A stretch of 64,000 bases of DNA from a virus: the IMG/VR virus record IMGVR_UViG_3300031772_004865, positions 1-64,000 of that record; one strand, given 5' to 3'. Both the position numbers and the translations under genes were made by a program. Positions 8,561-16,360 of this stretch are shown here, piece by piece; the stretch's first letter is position 1, and every line of letters starts with the position of its first letter. The notes beneath the pieces are model-generated. The model did no database searches. It was not told where the DNA came from and worked only from the letters and a program-made list of their open reading frames with translations.

Positions 8561-8686
8561 TTATGATTCAATTGCATCTCTTTCTGCTTGTAATCCTTTT
8601 TCTAATTGTTTGATTTTTTCTTTGGCTTCACAAAGAGGACAGTTTTTTTCTTCATAGGTAATATCACAATCGTTACAATAATACAT
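8561..8686 (-). CDS. Tiny zinc-ribbon and coiled-coil protein
   Basis: A 41-residue frame with two CxxC pairs (YYCNDC and NCPLC) followed by a short heptad-like helix. AGGAGGTAAATAAA precedes the ATG, which strongly supports translation. It looks like a single zinc ribbon; partner unknown. Confidence 0.6.
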   Translation of the reverse strand: MYYCNDCDITYEEKNCPLCEAKEKIKQLEKGLQAERDAIES

Positions 8687-8691
8687 TTTAT

Positions 8692-8787
8692 TTACCTCCT
8701 AAAAAATTTTATTTCTAATATTCTTATTTCGATAATATATCTTATTGATAATATTATAATAATTAAACCTAAACCTATATATGTCAT
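8692..8787 (-). CDS. Small membrane peptide
   Basis: A 31-residue frame that is almost entirely hydrophobic (YIGLGLIIIILSI) with a basic end. GGGGGAAAATAAA lies upstream of its ATG, and its last codons provide the ribosome site of the next gene. Likely a one-pass membrane peptide of unknown role. Confidence 0.45.
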   Translation of the reverse strand: MTYIGLGLIIIILSIRYIIEIRILEIKFFRR

Positions 8788-8788
8788 T

Positions 8789-9214
8789 TTATTTTCCCCC
8801 TCTTTGATTCAAGATATGTAATTCTTTTTTCAATTTAATTAATTTTTTATATTTCCATATTGGTCTTCTATTTCCTTTTCCACATCCTTTTCCATTTAAT
8901 AATTTAAGAAGTTTAAGTAAAATTTTTTGTTGTTGTTTTTTAACTATAAAAGGAAGGGGCAATATTAATCTTAATTGTTTTGCATATATCGTTAATAAAT
9001 AACAAAGTTTTCTGTTTTTTTGGAGTTTTAGTTTACGAAGAGTTCCTTTTACAATTTTTTGAGCAAATTTCAATAATTTTTCATTAGTATTAGAAATAGT
9101 AATAATACAACTTATTCCAGGATTGGGGCGTTTTTTTTCATGTTTAAAGATTATGCTTAAGCAACCTTCGCCATCTATAAGAGCAGAAATCCAACCTTTT
9201 TGAAATTTTGTCAT
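8789..9214 (-). CDS. LAGLIDADG-family homing endonuclease
   Basis: A 141-residue basic protein with a single LAGLIDADG-like helix near the N-terminus (WISALIDGEGCLSI), followed by the alpha-beta pattern of the family and KQQQKI and LIKLKKE helices. With one motif it would act as a homodimer. It is free-standing, not inside an intron, and overlaps the upstream membrane-protein gene. It is probably a mobile gene inserted into the operon. Confidence 0.75.
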   Translation of the reverse strand: MTKFQKGWISALIDGEGCLSIIFKHEKKRPNPGISCIITISNTNEKLLKFAQKIVKGTLRKLKLQKNRKLCYLLTIYAKQLRLILPLPFIVKKQQQKILLKLLKLLNGKGCGKGNRRPIWKYKKLIKLKKELHILNQRGGK

Positions 9215-9651
9215 TATATTATTTTTCCCAAAATTAATAGACTAACTCCAATTATTATACTTTCCCAATAAGATACAGGCAAAAATAACCAAAACCGTTT
9301 GTGCCAATAAATTCTCCCTTTTTTAAAATTCCTCAATCCATAATGTTTTGATTCCACAAACCATAAAAAATCTTCTATTATCCAATACCAAAAGAATAAT
9401 CCCATTAAAGTAAGTTCTTTTTTTAAAGTAAAACTTATAAATAAAAATGGACTGTGGAATAACATTAAAAACATAAGAAGCATGTAAAAATGATACCCAG
9501 TTAATGGTTTATTAATAAGTAGGTTAATTAGACGATTATTTATTGTCCAACAAGGAAATCTTAAACCCCACCCCATTTTTCCTTCTGACATTAATTCCAT
9601 TTTAGCATGTAAGGTTGCTAATAAAATTAAATAAAGAATAATTATAATCAT
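9214..9651 (-). CDS. Multi-pass membrane protein, unknown
   Basis: A 145-residue protein with four hydrophobic stretches, rich in Trp and His (FWYWIIEDFLWFVESKHYG). The pattern of acidic and His residues near membrane helices could indicate an enzyme or metal site, but I do not recognise the family. The gene overlaps its neighbours on both sides. Confidence 0.6.
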   Translation of the reverse strand: MIIIILYLILLATLHAKMELMSEGKMGWGLRFPCWTINNRLINLLINKPLTGYHFYMLLMFLMLFHSPFLFISFTLKKELTLMGLFFWYWIIEDFLWFVESKHYGLRNFKKGRIYWHKRFWLFLPVSYWESIIIGVSLLILGKII

Positions 9652-10277
9652 TTTTTTATTTTTGGATAAGGTAATGAAGTTAAAAAAGAAAGTAGTTCTT
9701 TTTTTCTTTTTTTAGATTTACAAATTAATAAAATATATTTGTGTTTTCCTTGCATTAATACTTTTTCAGCTCCTTGAGATAGCAATTGTTTTACATGCTG
9801 TTTTTCATTACAATTTTTTCGTCTACCAAGACCTCTACGAGTAATTAGTTGCCCATTATATAAATATCTTGTTTCTGAATTAGTTTTTCCTAAATAAATA
9901 AAATTCAATGCCTGATAAATATAACCTGCATGAGAAAAATTAGCATCAGCATAACTTAATATTACTTCATAATTAGAATTTAATTTTAACCATTTGAAAG
10001 ATTGTGATAAACAATAAGATAAAATGTTTCTTTCTAATTTTTTAATCATAACAACTCTACTTAATTCGATTCCAATGTGTTGAGTTTCATTATGCCAAAT
10101 TGAAGTAAATGAAAATTGATTTGCTGGAATAGAATAAATAGCACATCCTATTAATTCATTATCATAATAAAAACCGAATCTATATTTTATTGCTTGGGGA
10201 ATTTTATGAGAATAATGATAAGTTTCTATTAAATTTTTTGCTATATTTTTATCAAAATTAATGATAATTTTAATCAT
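9648..10277 (-). CDS. Mom-like DNA-modification protein (copy 1)
   Basis: A 209-residue GNAT-like protein resembling phage Mu Mom, which converts adenine in DNA to a carbamoylmethyl derivative. Landmarks are HYSHKIP near residue 21, IELSRVVM, VILSYADANFSHAGYIYQALNFIYLG and the C-terminal PYPK. The SYAD and HxGYIYQALN segment is the most diagnostic part. A second member is at 16361-17200 next to DNA polymerase. The product would modify phage DNA against restriction. Family assignment is from remembered motifs; activity is inferred. Confidence 0.7.
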   Translation of the reverse strand: MIKIIINFDKNIAKNLIETYHYSHKIPQAIKYRFGFYYDNELIGCAIYSIPANQFSFTSIWHNETQHIGIELSRVVMIKKLERNILSYCLSQSFKWLKLNSNYEVILSYADANFSHAGYIYQALNFIYLGKTNSETRYLYNGQLITRRGLGRRKNCNEKQHVKQLLSQGAEKVLMQGKHKYILLICKSKKRKKELLSFLTSLPYPKIKK

Positions 10278-10278
10278 T

Positions 10279-10476
10279 TTAAAATAACCAAGATTTGTGA
10301 ATTAAATTATAAAGATTAGTTACTAATTGATGAATTTCTTTCATTTCAATACTAAATTTTAGTGATAAATCATAAATTTTATAAGCTGCGCCTATCATAC
10401 AAAAGGTTAAAATAACCATACTTATTCTTTGAATAATACCTATTATATAATATGTTTTTTGTAATTTTTCATTCAT
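10279..10476 (-). CDS. Small membrane protein
   Basis: A 65-residue protein with a hydrophobic segment at about 10-33 (YIIGIIQRISMVILTFCMIGAA) followed by an amphipathic helix. Likely a single-pass inner-membrane protein. No family recognised. It lies between the secreted protein gene and the Mom-like gene with one- to two-base gaps. Confidence 0.55.
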   Translation of the reverse strand: MNEKLQKTYYIIGIIQRISMVILTFCMIGAAYKIYDLSLKFSIEMKEIHQLVTNLYNLIHKSWLF

Positions 10477-10477
10477 C

Positions 10478-10714
10478 TTAGGGAACCTCTAAATTTTCTA
10501 AAAAGTATAAAGTTCCTTCTTTACTTATTATTAAAATATCCAAATCCCCATCTCCGTCATAATCAATCACTACAGGATAATTAAAAGAATAATTAAATCC
10601 AGGAACTAAATCTTTTAGTATATGTAATCTAAACTTTGGTGTTTTAGCACTTACAGATACTGGAAGTACTAACAAAATACTAATAAATATTAAAAATAAT
10701 ATTAATTTTTTCAT
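10478..10714 (-). CDS. Secreted protein with one FG-GAP/VCBS-like repeat
   Basis: A 78-residue protein that starts with a clear signal peptide (MKKLILFLIFISILLVLPVSVSA, cut after SVSA likely). The mature part contains one DYDGDGDLDILI calcium-loop repeat of the FG-GAP/VCBS beta-propeller type. A full propeller needs about seven repeats, so this is either a fragment or a small calcium-binding exported protein. Export from the host cell is the main prediction. Confidence 0.65.
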   Translation of the reverse strand: MKKLILFLIFISILLVLPVSVSAKTPKFRLHILKDLVPGFNYSFNYPVVIDYDGDGDLDILIISKEGTLYFLENLEVP

Positions 10715-10718
10715 TTTA

Positions 10719-10868
10719 TTATCCTAGATATCCACAATCTAAGCAAATATTATAAGTACATGCTTTTGGTGGGGCTCCATAATAACGAGTAACTTCTCGC
10801 CATCTGTGATTTAGTAAGAAACAATGAATTATTATTTTCCATTTTGCTAGTAAAAATTTATCTAACAT
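10719..10868 (-). CDS. Small hypothetical protein with C-terminal CxxC
   Basis: A 49-residue frame whose ATG overlaps the end of the SbcC-like gene. It is basic and aromatic at the start, with cysteines at the end (CTYNICLDCGYLG). The coupling to the upstream stop supports translation. Function unknown. Confidence 0.45.
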   Translation of the reverse strand: MLDKFLLAKWKIIIHCFLLNHRWREVTRYYGAPPKACTYNICLDCGYLG

Positions 10869-12321
10869 TACTCTCTCCATTTTTGCGTTCTACATTAATA
10901 TAATTTATTTCTTCCAAATCTTGTGGTACATTTTGATAAATTAGGCAAACTTGATAAGGCAATCCTTTTAAAATTTCTATAAGTTTAATTAAATTTATTT
11001 TATCTATAGAATTGATTCCTTCATCTATAAGAATAAGTCCTTCATTTATTCCTTCTTGTAATAGAATACCTAATTTAAAAATCACCCCAAGAAAAGTTTT
11101 CTGTCCATTACTTAATTGAGAATAATTAAGTTCCTGTCCATTATTATTGATTTTAATGAAATCTTTTTCTATACTAAATTCAATTGTCAAATTAAGTTCT
11201 TTTAATAAATCATTTATTATAATTGATAAATTTTGAAGCCATTCCTGTATGTAATAAGCAGAAAAGGAATCCAATACTTTAACTGAATCGGTGTAAAGTT
11301 GTACATCTTTAAGTGTATACTTATAGGCACTAAATTTTTGTGCTTCTTTTAATTTCATTAAATTTTCTTTTATTTTTTGTACATGTTTTTGTGTAGATTC
11401 ATACATAGCATTGTAGTTCTGCATACAATCTTCTTCATTAGTAATTAGGTTATTTATTTCTTTTATTTCAGATTCTATAATTTCTATTTCTTTTGCTTTA
11501 GCAGTTTCTACAGAAGTTAAATTATCTTTTAATTCATGACAAGTTCTTCCTAAAATAGGGCACAATCCTTTATTCAACTTTTTAATATCTTGATTTTTAA
11601 AATAAATTATTTTCTCTCTGGAAGAAATTTCACTTTTATAGTTACCGATTATTTTAGATTGTTCTTCACAATCCGCCTTTGCGGTATTTAAAGCTTCTTG
11701 CGCTTTTCTTAATCCCATTTCCAAAATCATTAGTCTTTTTTCTGATAAATTAAAAGAATAAAGACGTTTATTTACATTGTAAGTTTCTCGTTCTAGTTTT
11801 TTAGCTAAAAGAGACTGTCTTATTTTATTAAACTGGTCTGCAAAGAATTCCATTAATGCCTTACGAAGTGAAATAGTACCTAAATCCAAAAGATTAATAC
11901 CTTTCTTTTGGTCGATTAAATTATAAGTTCTAAAATGTTGAAAATCACAACCAAATAATTCATTAAGATGCTTTTGAGCAATTGTAGGATTATTAAATTG
12001 AACTTCAACTTCATTTTTATAAATTTTTAAAACATTGGGTATTGCTCTATAAATTCTATAATGTTCATTATTTAGTGAACATTCTATAATGACTGAACAT
12101 TCTTTTGTTCCTATTTTAATAAGGTCTTTTAAATTAATATCTCCGACTTCTCCAAATAATCCAAATAACAATGCTGATAAAATTGTAGTTTTCCCTGAAC
12201 CGTTGCCTGAAGAAGCAATATCATCATAATTAATTCCTGTAATTAAATTTATCTTATCAAAAATAATGGTTTGGTCTAAAAATAATTGGAAATTTTTAAG
12301 AATCAGTTTATTTATTTGCAT
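10858..12321 (-). CDS. SbcC/Rad50-like recombination ATPase (T4 gp46 type)
   Basis: A 487-residue SMC-like ATPase. The N-terminus has LKNFQLF and the Walker A GNGSGKTT at 39-46; the C-terminus has the signature LSNGQKTFLG, Walker B GLILIDEG and a D-loop. The middle is a short coiled coil with a cysteine pair C254/C261 (CPILGRTC) where Rad50 has its CxxC zinc hook. It works with the SbcD-like nuclease at 13462-14472 to process DNA ends for recombination-dependent replication. The size is close to T4 gp46. Three small genes separate the two subunits. Confidence 0.88.
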   Translation of the reverse strand: MQINKLILKNFQLFLDQTIIFDKINLITGINYDDIASSGNGSGKTTILSALLFGLFGEVGDINLKDLIKIGTKECSVIIECSLNNEHYRIYRAIPNVLKIYKNEVEVQFNNPTIAQKHLNELFGCDFQHFRTYNLIDQKKGINLLDLGTISLRKALMEFFADQFNKIRQSLLAKKLERETYNVNKRLYSFNLSEKRLMILEMGLRKAQEALNTAKADCEEQSKIIGNYKSEISSREKIIYFKNQDIKKLNKGLCPILGRTCHELKDNLTSVETAKAKEIEIIESEIKEINNLITNEEDCMQNYNAMYESTQKHVQKIKENLMKLKEAQKFSAYKYTLKDVQLYTDSVKVLDSFSAYYIQEWLQNLSIIINDLLKELNLTIEFSIEKDFIKINNNGQELNYSQLSNGQKTFLGVIFKLGILLQEGINEGLILIDEGINSIDKINLIKLIEILKGLPYQVCLIYQNVPQDLEEINYINVERKNGESNVR

Positions 12322-12572
12322 TTTTTTAATTCCTTACTCAAAAATTTTAAATAAGTAGTACTTAAATTGGTTATTAAAGCCATTAGTTCTTCCAACATGA
12401 TGTCAGTAGTATTTTTATTTTCTTTTTCAATTATACAATACCTATACTTATCGCATTTAGGAGAAGTCTTTTTAATTAATCCTGCACAAAAAATAACTCC
12501 ATTCTTAAATACTGCTTTAGAAGTACAAACACAATTCTTACAGGAGAAGTGTTTTTTCTTATTTAATTTCAT
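12312..12572 (-). CDS. Cysteine-rich hypothetical protein
   Basis: An 86-residue protein with a Cys-rich N-terminal half (FSCKNCVCTS, FCAGL, CDKYRYC) that could bind zinc or an Fe-S cluster, and a helical C-terminal half. The ATG chosen has AAGGAAAAG just upstream; earlier in-frame ATGs exist at 12587-12590. It overlaps the RNA ligase gene end. No family recognised. Confidence 0.5.
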   Translation of the reverse strand: MKLNKKKHFSCKNCVCTSKAVFKNGVIFCAGLIKKTSPKCDKYRYCIIEKENKNTTDIMLEELMALITNLSTTYLKFLSKELKKCK

Positions 12573-13230
12573 CTTTTCCTTTTTCATCATTTAAAATGGT
12601 CTTTTTAAAATAACAATTTCCTGCTTTATGATAAATTACTATTCCTTCTGGATTCATAAATCCAGGAGATGCTTTGCTTCCTGTAATTCTTAATTCATCT
12701 AATATACTACTTATAATAGAAGTATTAAACATTCCTTCATAAAGAATAGGTACAACAGAACAACAGTCAGGACAAAATTCTTCTTTTTCTTTTAAACAAT
12801 CAAAAGAAATGGGATTAACTTCATCTTGTTTTATCCATCTTTTAGTATTAAATAAAGAAAATCTTTTTTCTAATAATCCATAACCTCGTTGTATTCCTTT
12901 ACCCCAAAACTCTCCATAATGATAACCTTTACCTAATTTTAATAATTCTTCCTTATTTTCCATAACCCAATGCCAAAATCCATGATTATCAGTATGTTCA
13001 TCTAACCATCTATTTCGAGAACCAGCATAAATATTATTGTTTTCATTAATGTAAACTAATCCATTAGTTCCATCAATTTTTTCTGTAATAATAATATCTC
13101 TCGAAAGTCTTGCAATTTTAGAAAAAGTTTTAAATTCTGGAGAACATGTAGGGCATAACTCTTCATCAGTTGGTACTCCTTCTGCTTCCCATTCAGTTTT
13201 ACATTGATAACATACGTGATTTAATTTCAT
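12559..13230 (-). CDS. RNA ligase family protein with zinc-binding N-terminus
   Basis: A 223-residue covalent nucleotidyltransferase of the RNA ligase family. Motif I is EKIDGTNG with Lys51 as the expected AMP acceptor; GEFWGKGIQRGY, PEGIVIY and FKKT correspond to motifs III, IV and V. An N-terminal CYQC...CPTC pair forms a possible zinc knuckle. Such enzymes seal RNA nicks, for example when a phage repairs tRNA cut by a host anticodon nuclease. It lies between the SbcD and SbcC genes, which suggests nothing specific. HD-domain and cREC genes at 20.7-21.7 kb may be functional partners. Confidence 0.85.
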   Translation of the reverse strand: MKLNHVCYQCKTEWEAEGVPTDEELCPTCSPEFKTFSKIARLSRDIIITEKIDGTNGLVYINENNNIYAGSRNRWLDEHTDNHGFWHWVMENKEELLKLGKGYHYGEFWGKGIQRGYGLLEKRFSLFNTKRWIKQDEVNPISFDCLKEKEEFCPDCCSVVPILYEGMFNTSIISSILDELRITGSKASPGFMNPEGIVIYHKAGNCYFKKTILNDEKGKDEIK

Positions 13231-13475
13231 TTTAATCCTCCAATATACCTTTTACCACATTGATTACATTTTAAAATGGCAAGATTTATTCCATAATAAG
13301 TATCTTTTATTTTTCCTCCACAAAAACAATTCTTTCGGTCTACATTTTTATAATAACTTTCTTTTAATATATCTGCTTTTGTTATACCTAAATCATAAAC
13401 AATTCCATTTGAAAATTTCATACGAATTGGAAACAGTCCTAAAATTGTCAATAATAATTTTCTAATTGAGTTCAT
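13227..13475 (-). CDS. Small zinc-ribbon protein
   Basis: An 82-residue protein with a hydrophobic N-terminal stretch and a C-terminal zinc ribbon (CFCGG...CNQCGKRY). The gene overlaps the SbcD end by 14 bases and the RNA ligase start by 4. Function unknown; DNA or protein binding is possible. Confidence 0.55.
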   Translation of the reverse strand: MNSIRKLLLTILGLFPIRMKFSNGIVYDLGITKADILKESYYKNVDRKNCFCGGKIKDTYYGINLAILKCNQCGKRYIGGLK

Positions 13476-14472
13476 TTAATAATACCTCCTTAATTTTCTC
13501 ATCTACTTTATTTTTTCCTAACCAATTAATTAACGATTCTTTTAATGTTATGTTTTCGGATTTAACCACAACTAAATTATTTAAAATTATAAATTCTTTT
13601 TTCTCCCTAAATAAAACAAATTTATCCTGATACTTCTGATAATAAGGAAGGAAATTACGATAATTTTCATAATCTTTAAATACTATACGAACCTTAGTTT
13701 TAGCAGGTAATTGGTCTAATTTAGTTAAAAGGTCGGATAAGACTAAATTTGAAGGGGAATTTGCCTTGTTTTGGCTTGTTTTAGGCATGTTCTCGGCAGA
13801 AAGGTCATTTGCTATGACCTGATTTTGACTATTTTGAGGTAAAAGAAGAATTTCTTTATCTAAGTTGAATGAAATCATAGGGATAGGACTATTTAAGTCT
13901 ATAAATCTCCATTCAGGGCGGTCAGTTTCATAACCTAAGCAAACTCCTACTTTTTTAGGAATATCTAAGTCATCTTTAAAATCAACATATCTTATACTTC
14001 CTAATTGGCAAACAGAGGAATTATTAATTATTTCATGATTATGTCCATGACCTAAAATTACATATCTATATTGTTTTAAAGTTTGGGAATCTATAGTTCC
14101 TCCATAATTTTTAGAAGATTGATTAACAATGAAGTGTCCTACAAATAATTTATTTCCATCGTGGTATTCCTTTACCACATTTATGGTATCTTTGAGAATC
14201 CCAAAGTGATTTATAATACTTTCTGAATTTGTCGTACTCTCATGGCTATTGGCTGCAAGTAAGACAGTAGGTAGGTTTATTTTTTTGAGGAAAGTAGAAA
14301 GACAATCTAATTCTTTTGAGGTAGGAATAATTTTATCAAAGGAATCTCCAGCAATAACTAATTTATTGATACAATATTTATCTTTAATTATTAGTAATTC
14401 ATCAAAAATAGAATTAATTTCTTCAAGGTCGGACTCAATTATATGGAAATCAGAACAAAACATTAAATTCAT
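13462..14472 (-). CDS. SbcD/Mre11-like nuclease (T4 gp47 type)
   Basis: A 336-residue metallophosphoesterase of the Mre11 group: FCSDFH (6-10), AGDSFDK, ANSHES in place of GNHE, GHFI and GHGHNH give the two-metal site in order. It is the nuclease partner of the SbcC-like ATPase and should trim DNA ends. The GNH-to-NSH change keeps the metal-binding His. The C-terminal third is low-complexity (SQNQ...PKTSQN) then a small alpha-beta cap. It overlaps the neighbouring membrane-protein gene by one base. Confidence 0.85.
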   Translation of the reverse strand: MNLMFCSDFHIIESDLEEINSIFDELLIIKDKYCINKLVIAGDSFDKIIPTSKELDCLSTFLKKINLPTVLLAANSHESTTNSESIINHFGILKDTINVVKEYHDGNKLFVGHFIVNQSSKNYGGTIDSQTLKQYRYVILGHGHNHEIINNSSVCQLGSIRYVDFKDDLDIPKKVGVCLGYETDRPEWRFIDLNSPIPMISFNLDKEILLLPQNSQNQVIANDLSAENMPKTSQNKANSPSNLVLSDLLTKLDQLPAKTKVRIVFKDYENYRNFLPYYQKYQDKFVLFREKKEFIILNNLVVVKSENITLKESLINWLGKNKVDEKIKEVLLNELN

Positions 14473-14837
14473 TAAAGTCTTCTCCTTATTCGATTAGGTA
14501 ATACAGAATTTATAAAATATAACATTATGTTAGGTCTTTTGAAATTAAAACATCCTCTCATTTTATAAGGATAAAACCAATAGATTTCCCAAAATAAATG
14601 AAACATACAAATCAATGCTAAAATTGCTGAACTTATAATAAATAAATCATAAATAATAATTCCATAACTTAATCTCACAAAATCATTTAATAAAGCCAGA
14701 TTAATAAATTTACGAGACATTGATTTAGCAGTTTTTGCTTTTTTAATTTTAGCTGCTTGGATACTATATTTTAAAGCATCTCCAATAGAAGTTAATACTA
14801 ACAATCCACCTATTATATCTTTAATTAGTAGATTCAT
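14472..14837 (-). CDS. PQ-loop/SWEET-like small membrane protein
   Basis: A 121-residue protein with three hydrophobic helices and the segment YSIQAAKIKKAKTAKSMSRKFI, resembling the loop after helix 1 of PQ-loop/semiSWEET transporters (PQIxKxxKTKSAxxxS). A true PQ pair is not visible (IQ instead). AAGAGGAAAAG precedes the ATG. If the call is right, it would dimerise to form a small-solute channel; otherwise it is an unknown membrane protein. Confidence 0.5.
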   Translation of the reverse strand: MNLLIKDIIGGLLVLTSIGDALKYSIQAAKIKKAKTAKSMSRKFINLALLNDFVRLSYGIIIYDLFIISSAILALICMFHLFWEIYWFYPYKMRGCFNFKRPNIMLYFINSVLPNRIRRRL

Positions 14838-14997
14838 CTTTTCCTCTTTTTAGTCCAGGAATCCAATTATTAAAATCACATACCAAATAAAAATGCCCAT
14901 CCTCATCTTCTTTTTGCCTATAGAAGATACAAGATGGACAATTATCATTCCATTCTGGATTTACATTTATTTTAAATTTTTCACACCAAATCATCAT
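14821..14997 (-). CDS. Small zinc-binding-like protein
   Basis: A 58-residue frame with four spaced cysteines, including a CPSC pair, starting at tandem ATGs after AAAGAGGTAAAAATA. Its end overlaps the start of the PQ-loop-like gene. Acidic C-terminal half. Function unknown. Confidence 0.5.
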   Translation of the reverse strand: MMIWCEKFKINVNPEWNDNCPSCIFYRQKEDEDGHFYLVCDFNNWIPGLKRGKDESTN

Positions 14998-15048
14998 TAT
15001 TTTTACCTCTTTGGGATGGGGAGATTTTTTTCTACCCCATCATTATAA

Positions 15049-15249
15049 CTATTTAGTTTCAGGTTTGCGTTCTGCTTTTGCTTTTCTAATAGCAACTTTA
15101 TCTGTTTCGCAAAGTAATTGATTGCTACGCATCGTGGAAAGGAATTTCACTACTACTTTTAATGCTTTAACAACCGATTTTGCACCTGCATCTGTAGCTT
15201 CAGCCTCAATTACTTCTAAATCTTTTAAGGCACCTTCAACTGTTATCAC
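15049..15249 (-). CDS. Small alanine-rich helical protein
   Basis: A 66-residue protein, alanine- and valine-rich and likely helical (ALKDLEVIEAEATDAGAKSV), ending in a basic lysine/arginine tail. AGGAGG lies upstream of the ATG. Composition is unlike its neighbours, higher in Ala. A small DNA-binding or assembly role cannot be shown. Confidence 0.6.
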   Translation of the reverse strand: MITVEGALKDLEVIEAEATDAGAKSVVKALKVVVKFLSTMRSNQLLCETDKVAIRKAKAERKPETK

Positions 15250-15277
15250 GTTTGTATCCTCCTTTTTCCAGAATTCT

Positions 15278-15370
15278 TTATTTCTTAGTTACATTTAAAT
15301 AAACATAAGCTGCCAATCCTCCTATTACGATACCAACTATTACTCCAACTACTACTCCTAAATTAAACAT
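15278..15370 (-). CDS. Small glycine/valine-rich membrane peptide
   Basis: A 30-residue peptide with one hydrophobic segment containing spaced glycines (LGVVVGVIVGIVIGGLAAYVY) and a KK end. AGGAGG lies 8 bases before this ATG and only 2 bases before an upstream in-frame ATG, which decides the start. It may be a membrane anchor or small pore former. Confidence 0.55.
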   Translation of the reverse strand: MFNLGVVVGVIVGIVIGGLAAYVYLNVTKK

Positions 15371-15391
15371 TTGCATTACCTCCTTTCTTAA

Positions 15392-15589
15392 TTATTTTTT
15401 TCTCCTACTTTCTTTTTGTGCTAATCGTTTTTTTGTACTTGGTTTAACATAATATCTTCTCTCTTTTACTTCTCGTATTATTTCTTCTGATTCTCTTTTG
15501 AATTTTTTAAGCATATTTTCAAAGTTAGAATTGATTGGAATATTTTCTGGTAATTGAATCGGTTTTTTAAATTCTTTATTCTCTTCCAT
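15392..15589 (-). CDS. Ribosomal protein bS21-like protein
   Basis: A 65-residue basic protein aligning along its length with bacterial ribosomal protein bS21: NFENMLKKFKRESEE matches the FxxALRRFKRxxE helix, and RRYYVKPSTKKR matches the (R/E)xYxKPxxxRxR stretch, then a basic tail. bS21 sits near the anti-Shine-Dalgarno region of the 30S subunit and helps initiation. Phage-encoded bS21 homologues are known and are proposed to replace or compete with the host protein to favour phage mRNAs. The call rests on pattern alone, but the pattern is specific. Confidence 0.75.
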   Translation of the reverse strand: MEENKEFKKPIQLPENIPINSNFENMLKKFKRESEEIIREVKERRYYVKPSTKKRLAQKESRRKK

Positions 15590-15591
15590 TG

Positions 15592-16170
15592 TTACTCCTT
15601 TTTGAGTCCAGCAAAAGCTAATAATAAAGCATCTGCAATATTGTCATCAATAATTTTCTCTTCTACTACATTACTTATCCATCTCATTATTTCTTTTTTC
15701 TTATCTTTAGGTTTTGTACCCTTTCCTAAATGAGATTGAAATCCTACTAATTTACGTGCTGTAATAGGAAAGATTATTTTTCTTTCATTAAATCTATCAT
15801 ACAATTCGGCATAAGCAATTCCCTGTAATGCTCTCAAAAATCCAAAAGTAACTACATTCATCTTTAAAAATGAATTCTCTAATACTAATAACATCGTTAC
15901 TCCTTCGGGATTTGATAATTGTGTTTTTACCTCTTTTCTGATTAACTTTAAAAATGATTCTAAATGAGCATCGTATTTTTCATTTTTATCTTCTAAATCT
16001 TTTGGTAATGTAGGTAATTGTATTATAAATGTTTTTATCCATAATTTCTTTTTAAAAATAGAAATCATTGCGATTCCAGATTTAGTAGCAGTATCAATAG
16101 CAAGACAAAATATATTATCCTGAAGTTTAAATCCAAGATTCTTTTCAAGTTTCTTTAATGATTTAATCAT
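15592..16170 (-). CDS. RuvC-like Holliday-junction resolvase
   Basis: A 192-residue RNase H-fold protein. LAIDTATKSGIA (Asp26), LVLENSF (acidic residue in strand 4), a KKKEIMRW helix and the C-terminal DDNIADALLLA with two acidic residues give the four-carboxylate site of RuvC. It should cut recombination junctions to resolve replicating phage DNA. A RuvB-like motor is present at 44837-45856; no RuvA is seen. The gene lies directly upstream of the bS21-like gene. Confidence 0.85.
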   Translation of the reverse strand: MIKSLKKLEKNLGFKLQDNIFCLAIDTATKSGIAMISIFKKKLWIKTFIIQLPTLPKDLEDKNEKYDAHLESFLKLIRKEVKTQLSNPEGVTMLLVLENSFLKMNVVTFGFLRALQGIAYAELYDRFNERKIIFPITARKLVGFQSHLGKGTKPKDKKKEIMRWISNVVEEKIIDDNIADALLLAFAGLKKE

Positions 16171-16318
16171 TTTCTATTTGATTTAAAAATCTTTCTATTA
16201 ATTGTAATTTATTTCCTATTTCTATTAAAATATAACATAAATATCCATTAATTGTATATGTATCTTTTTCCCAAGAATCCCAAATTTTTACTTCTATTGT
16301 ATAATTATTTTGTGCCAT
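16163..16318 (-). CDS. Small hypothetical protein
   Basis: A 51-residue protein with an aromatic, beta-like first half and a helical end, whose stop overlaps the RuvC-like ATG. No motif recognised. Translational coupling to the resolvase gene is the main evidence. Confidence 0.5.
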   Translation of the reverse strand: MAQNNYTIEVKIWDSWEKDTYTINGYLCYILIEIGNKLQLIERFLNQIEND

Positions 16319-16360
16319 CTATCTTCCTTCTCTCTTTTGGATTTAATATTCATTTTTTTA

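Noticed and set aside
12367-12594. Plus-strand reading frame opposite the RNA ligase/SbcC spacer genes
   Set aside because: Shadow of a coupled minus-strand gene; no ribosome site and a hydrophobic composition typical of antisense frames in AT-rich DNA.
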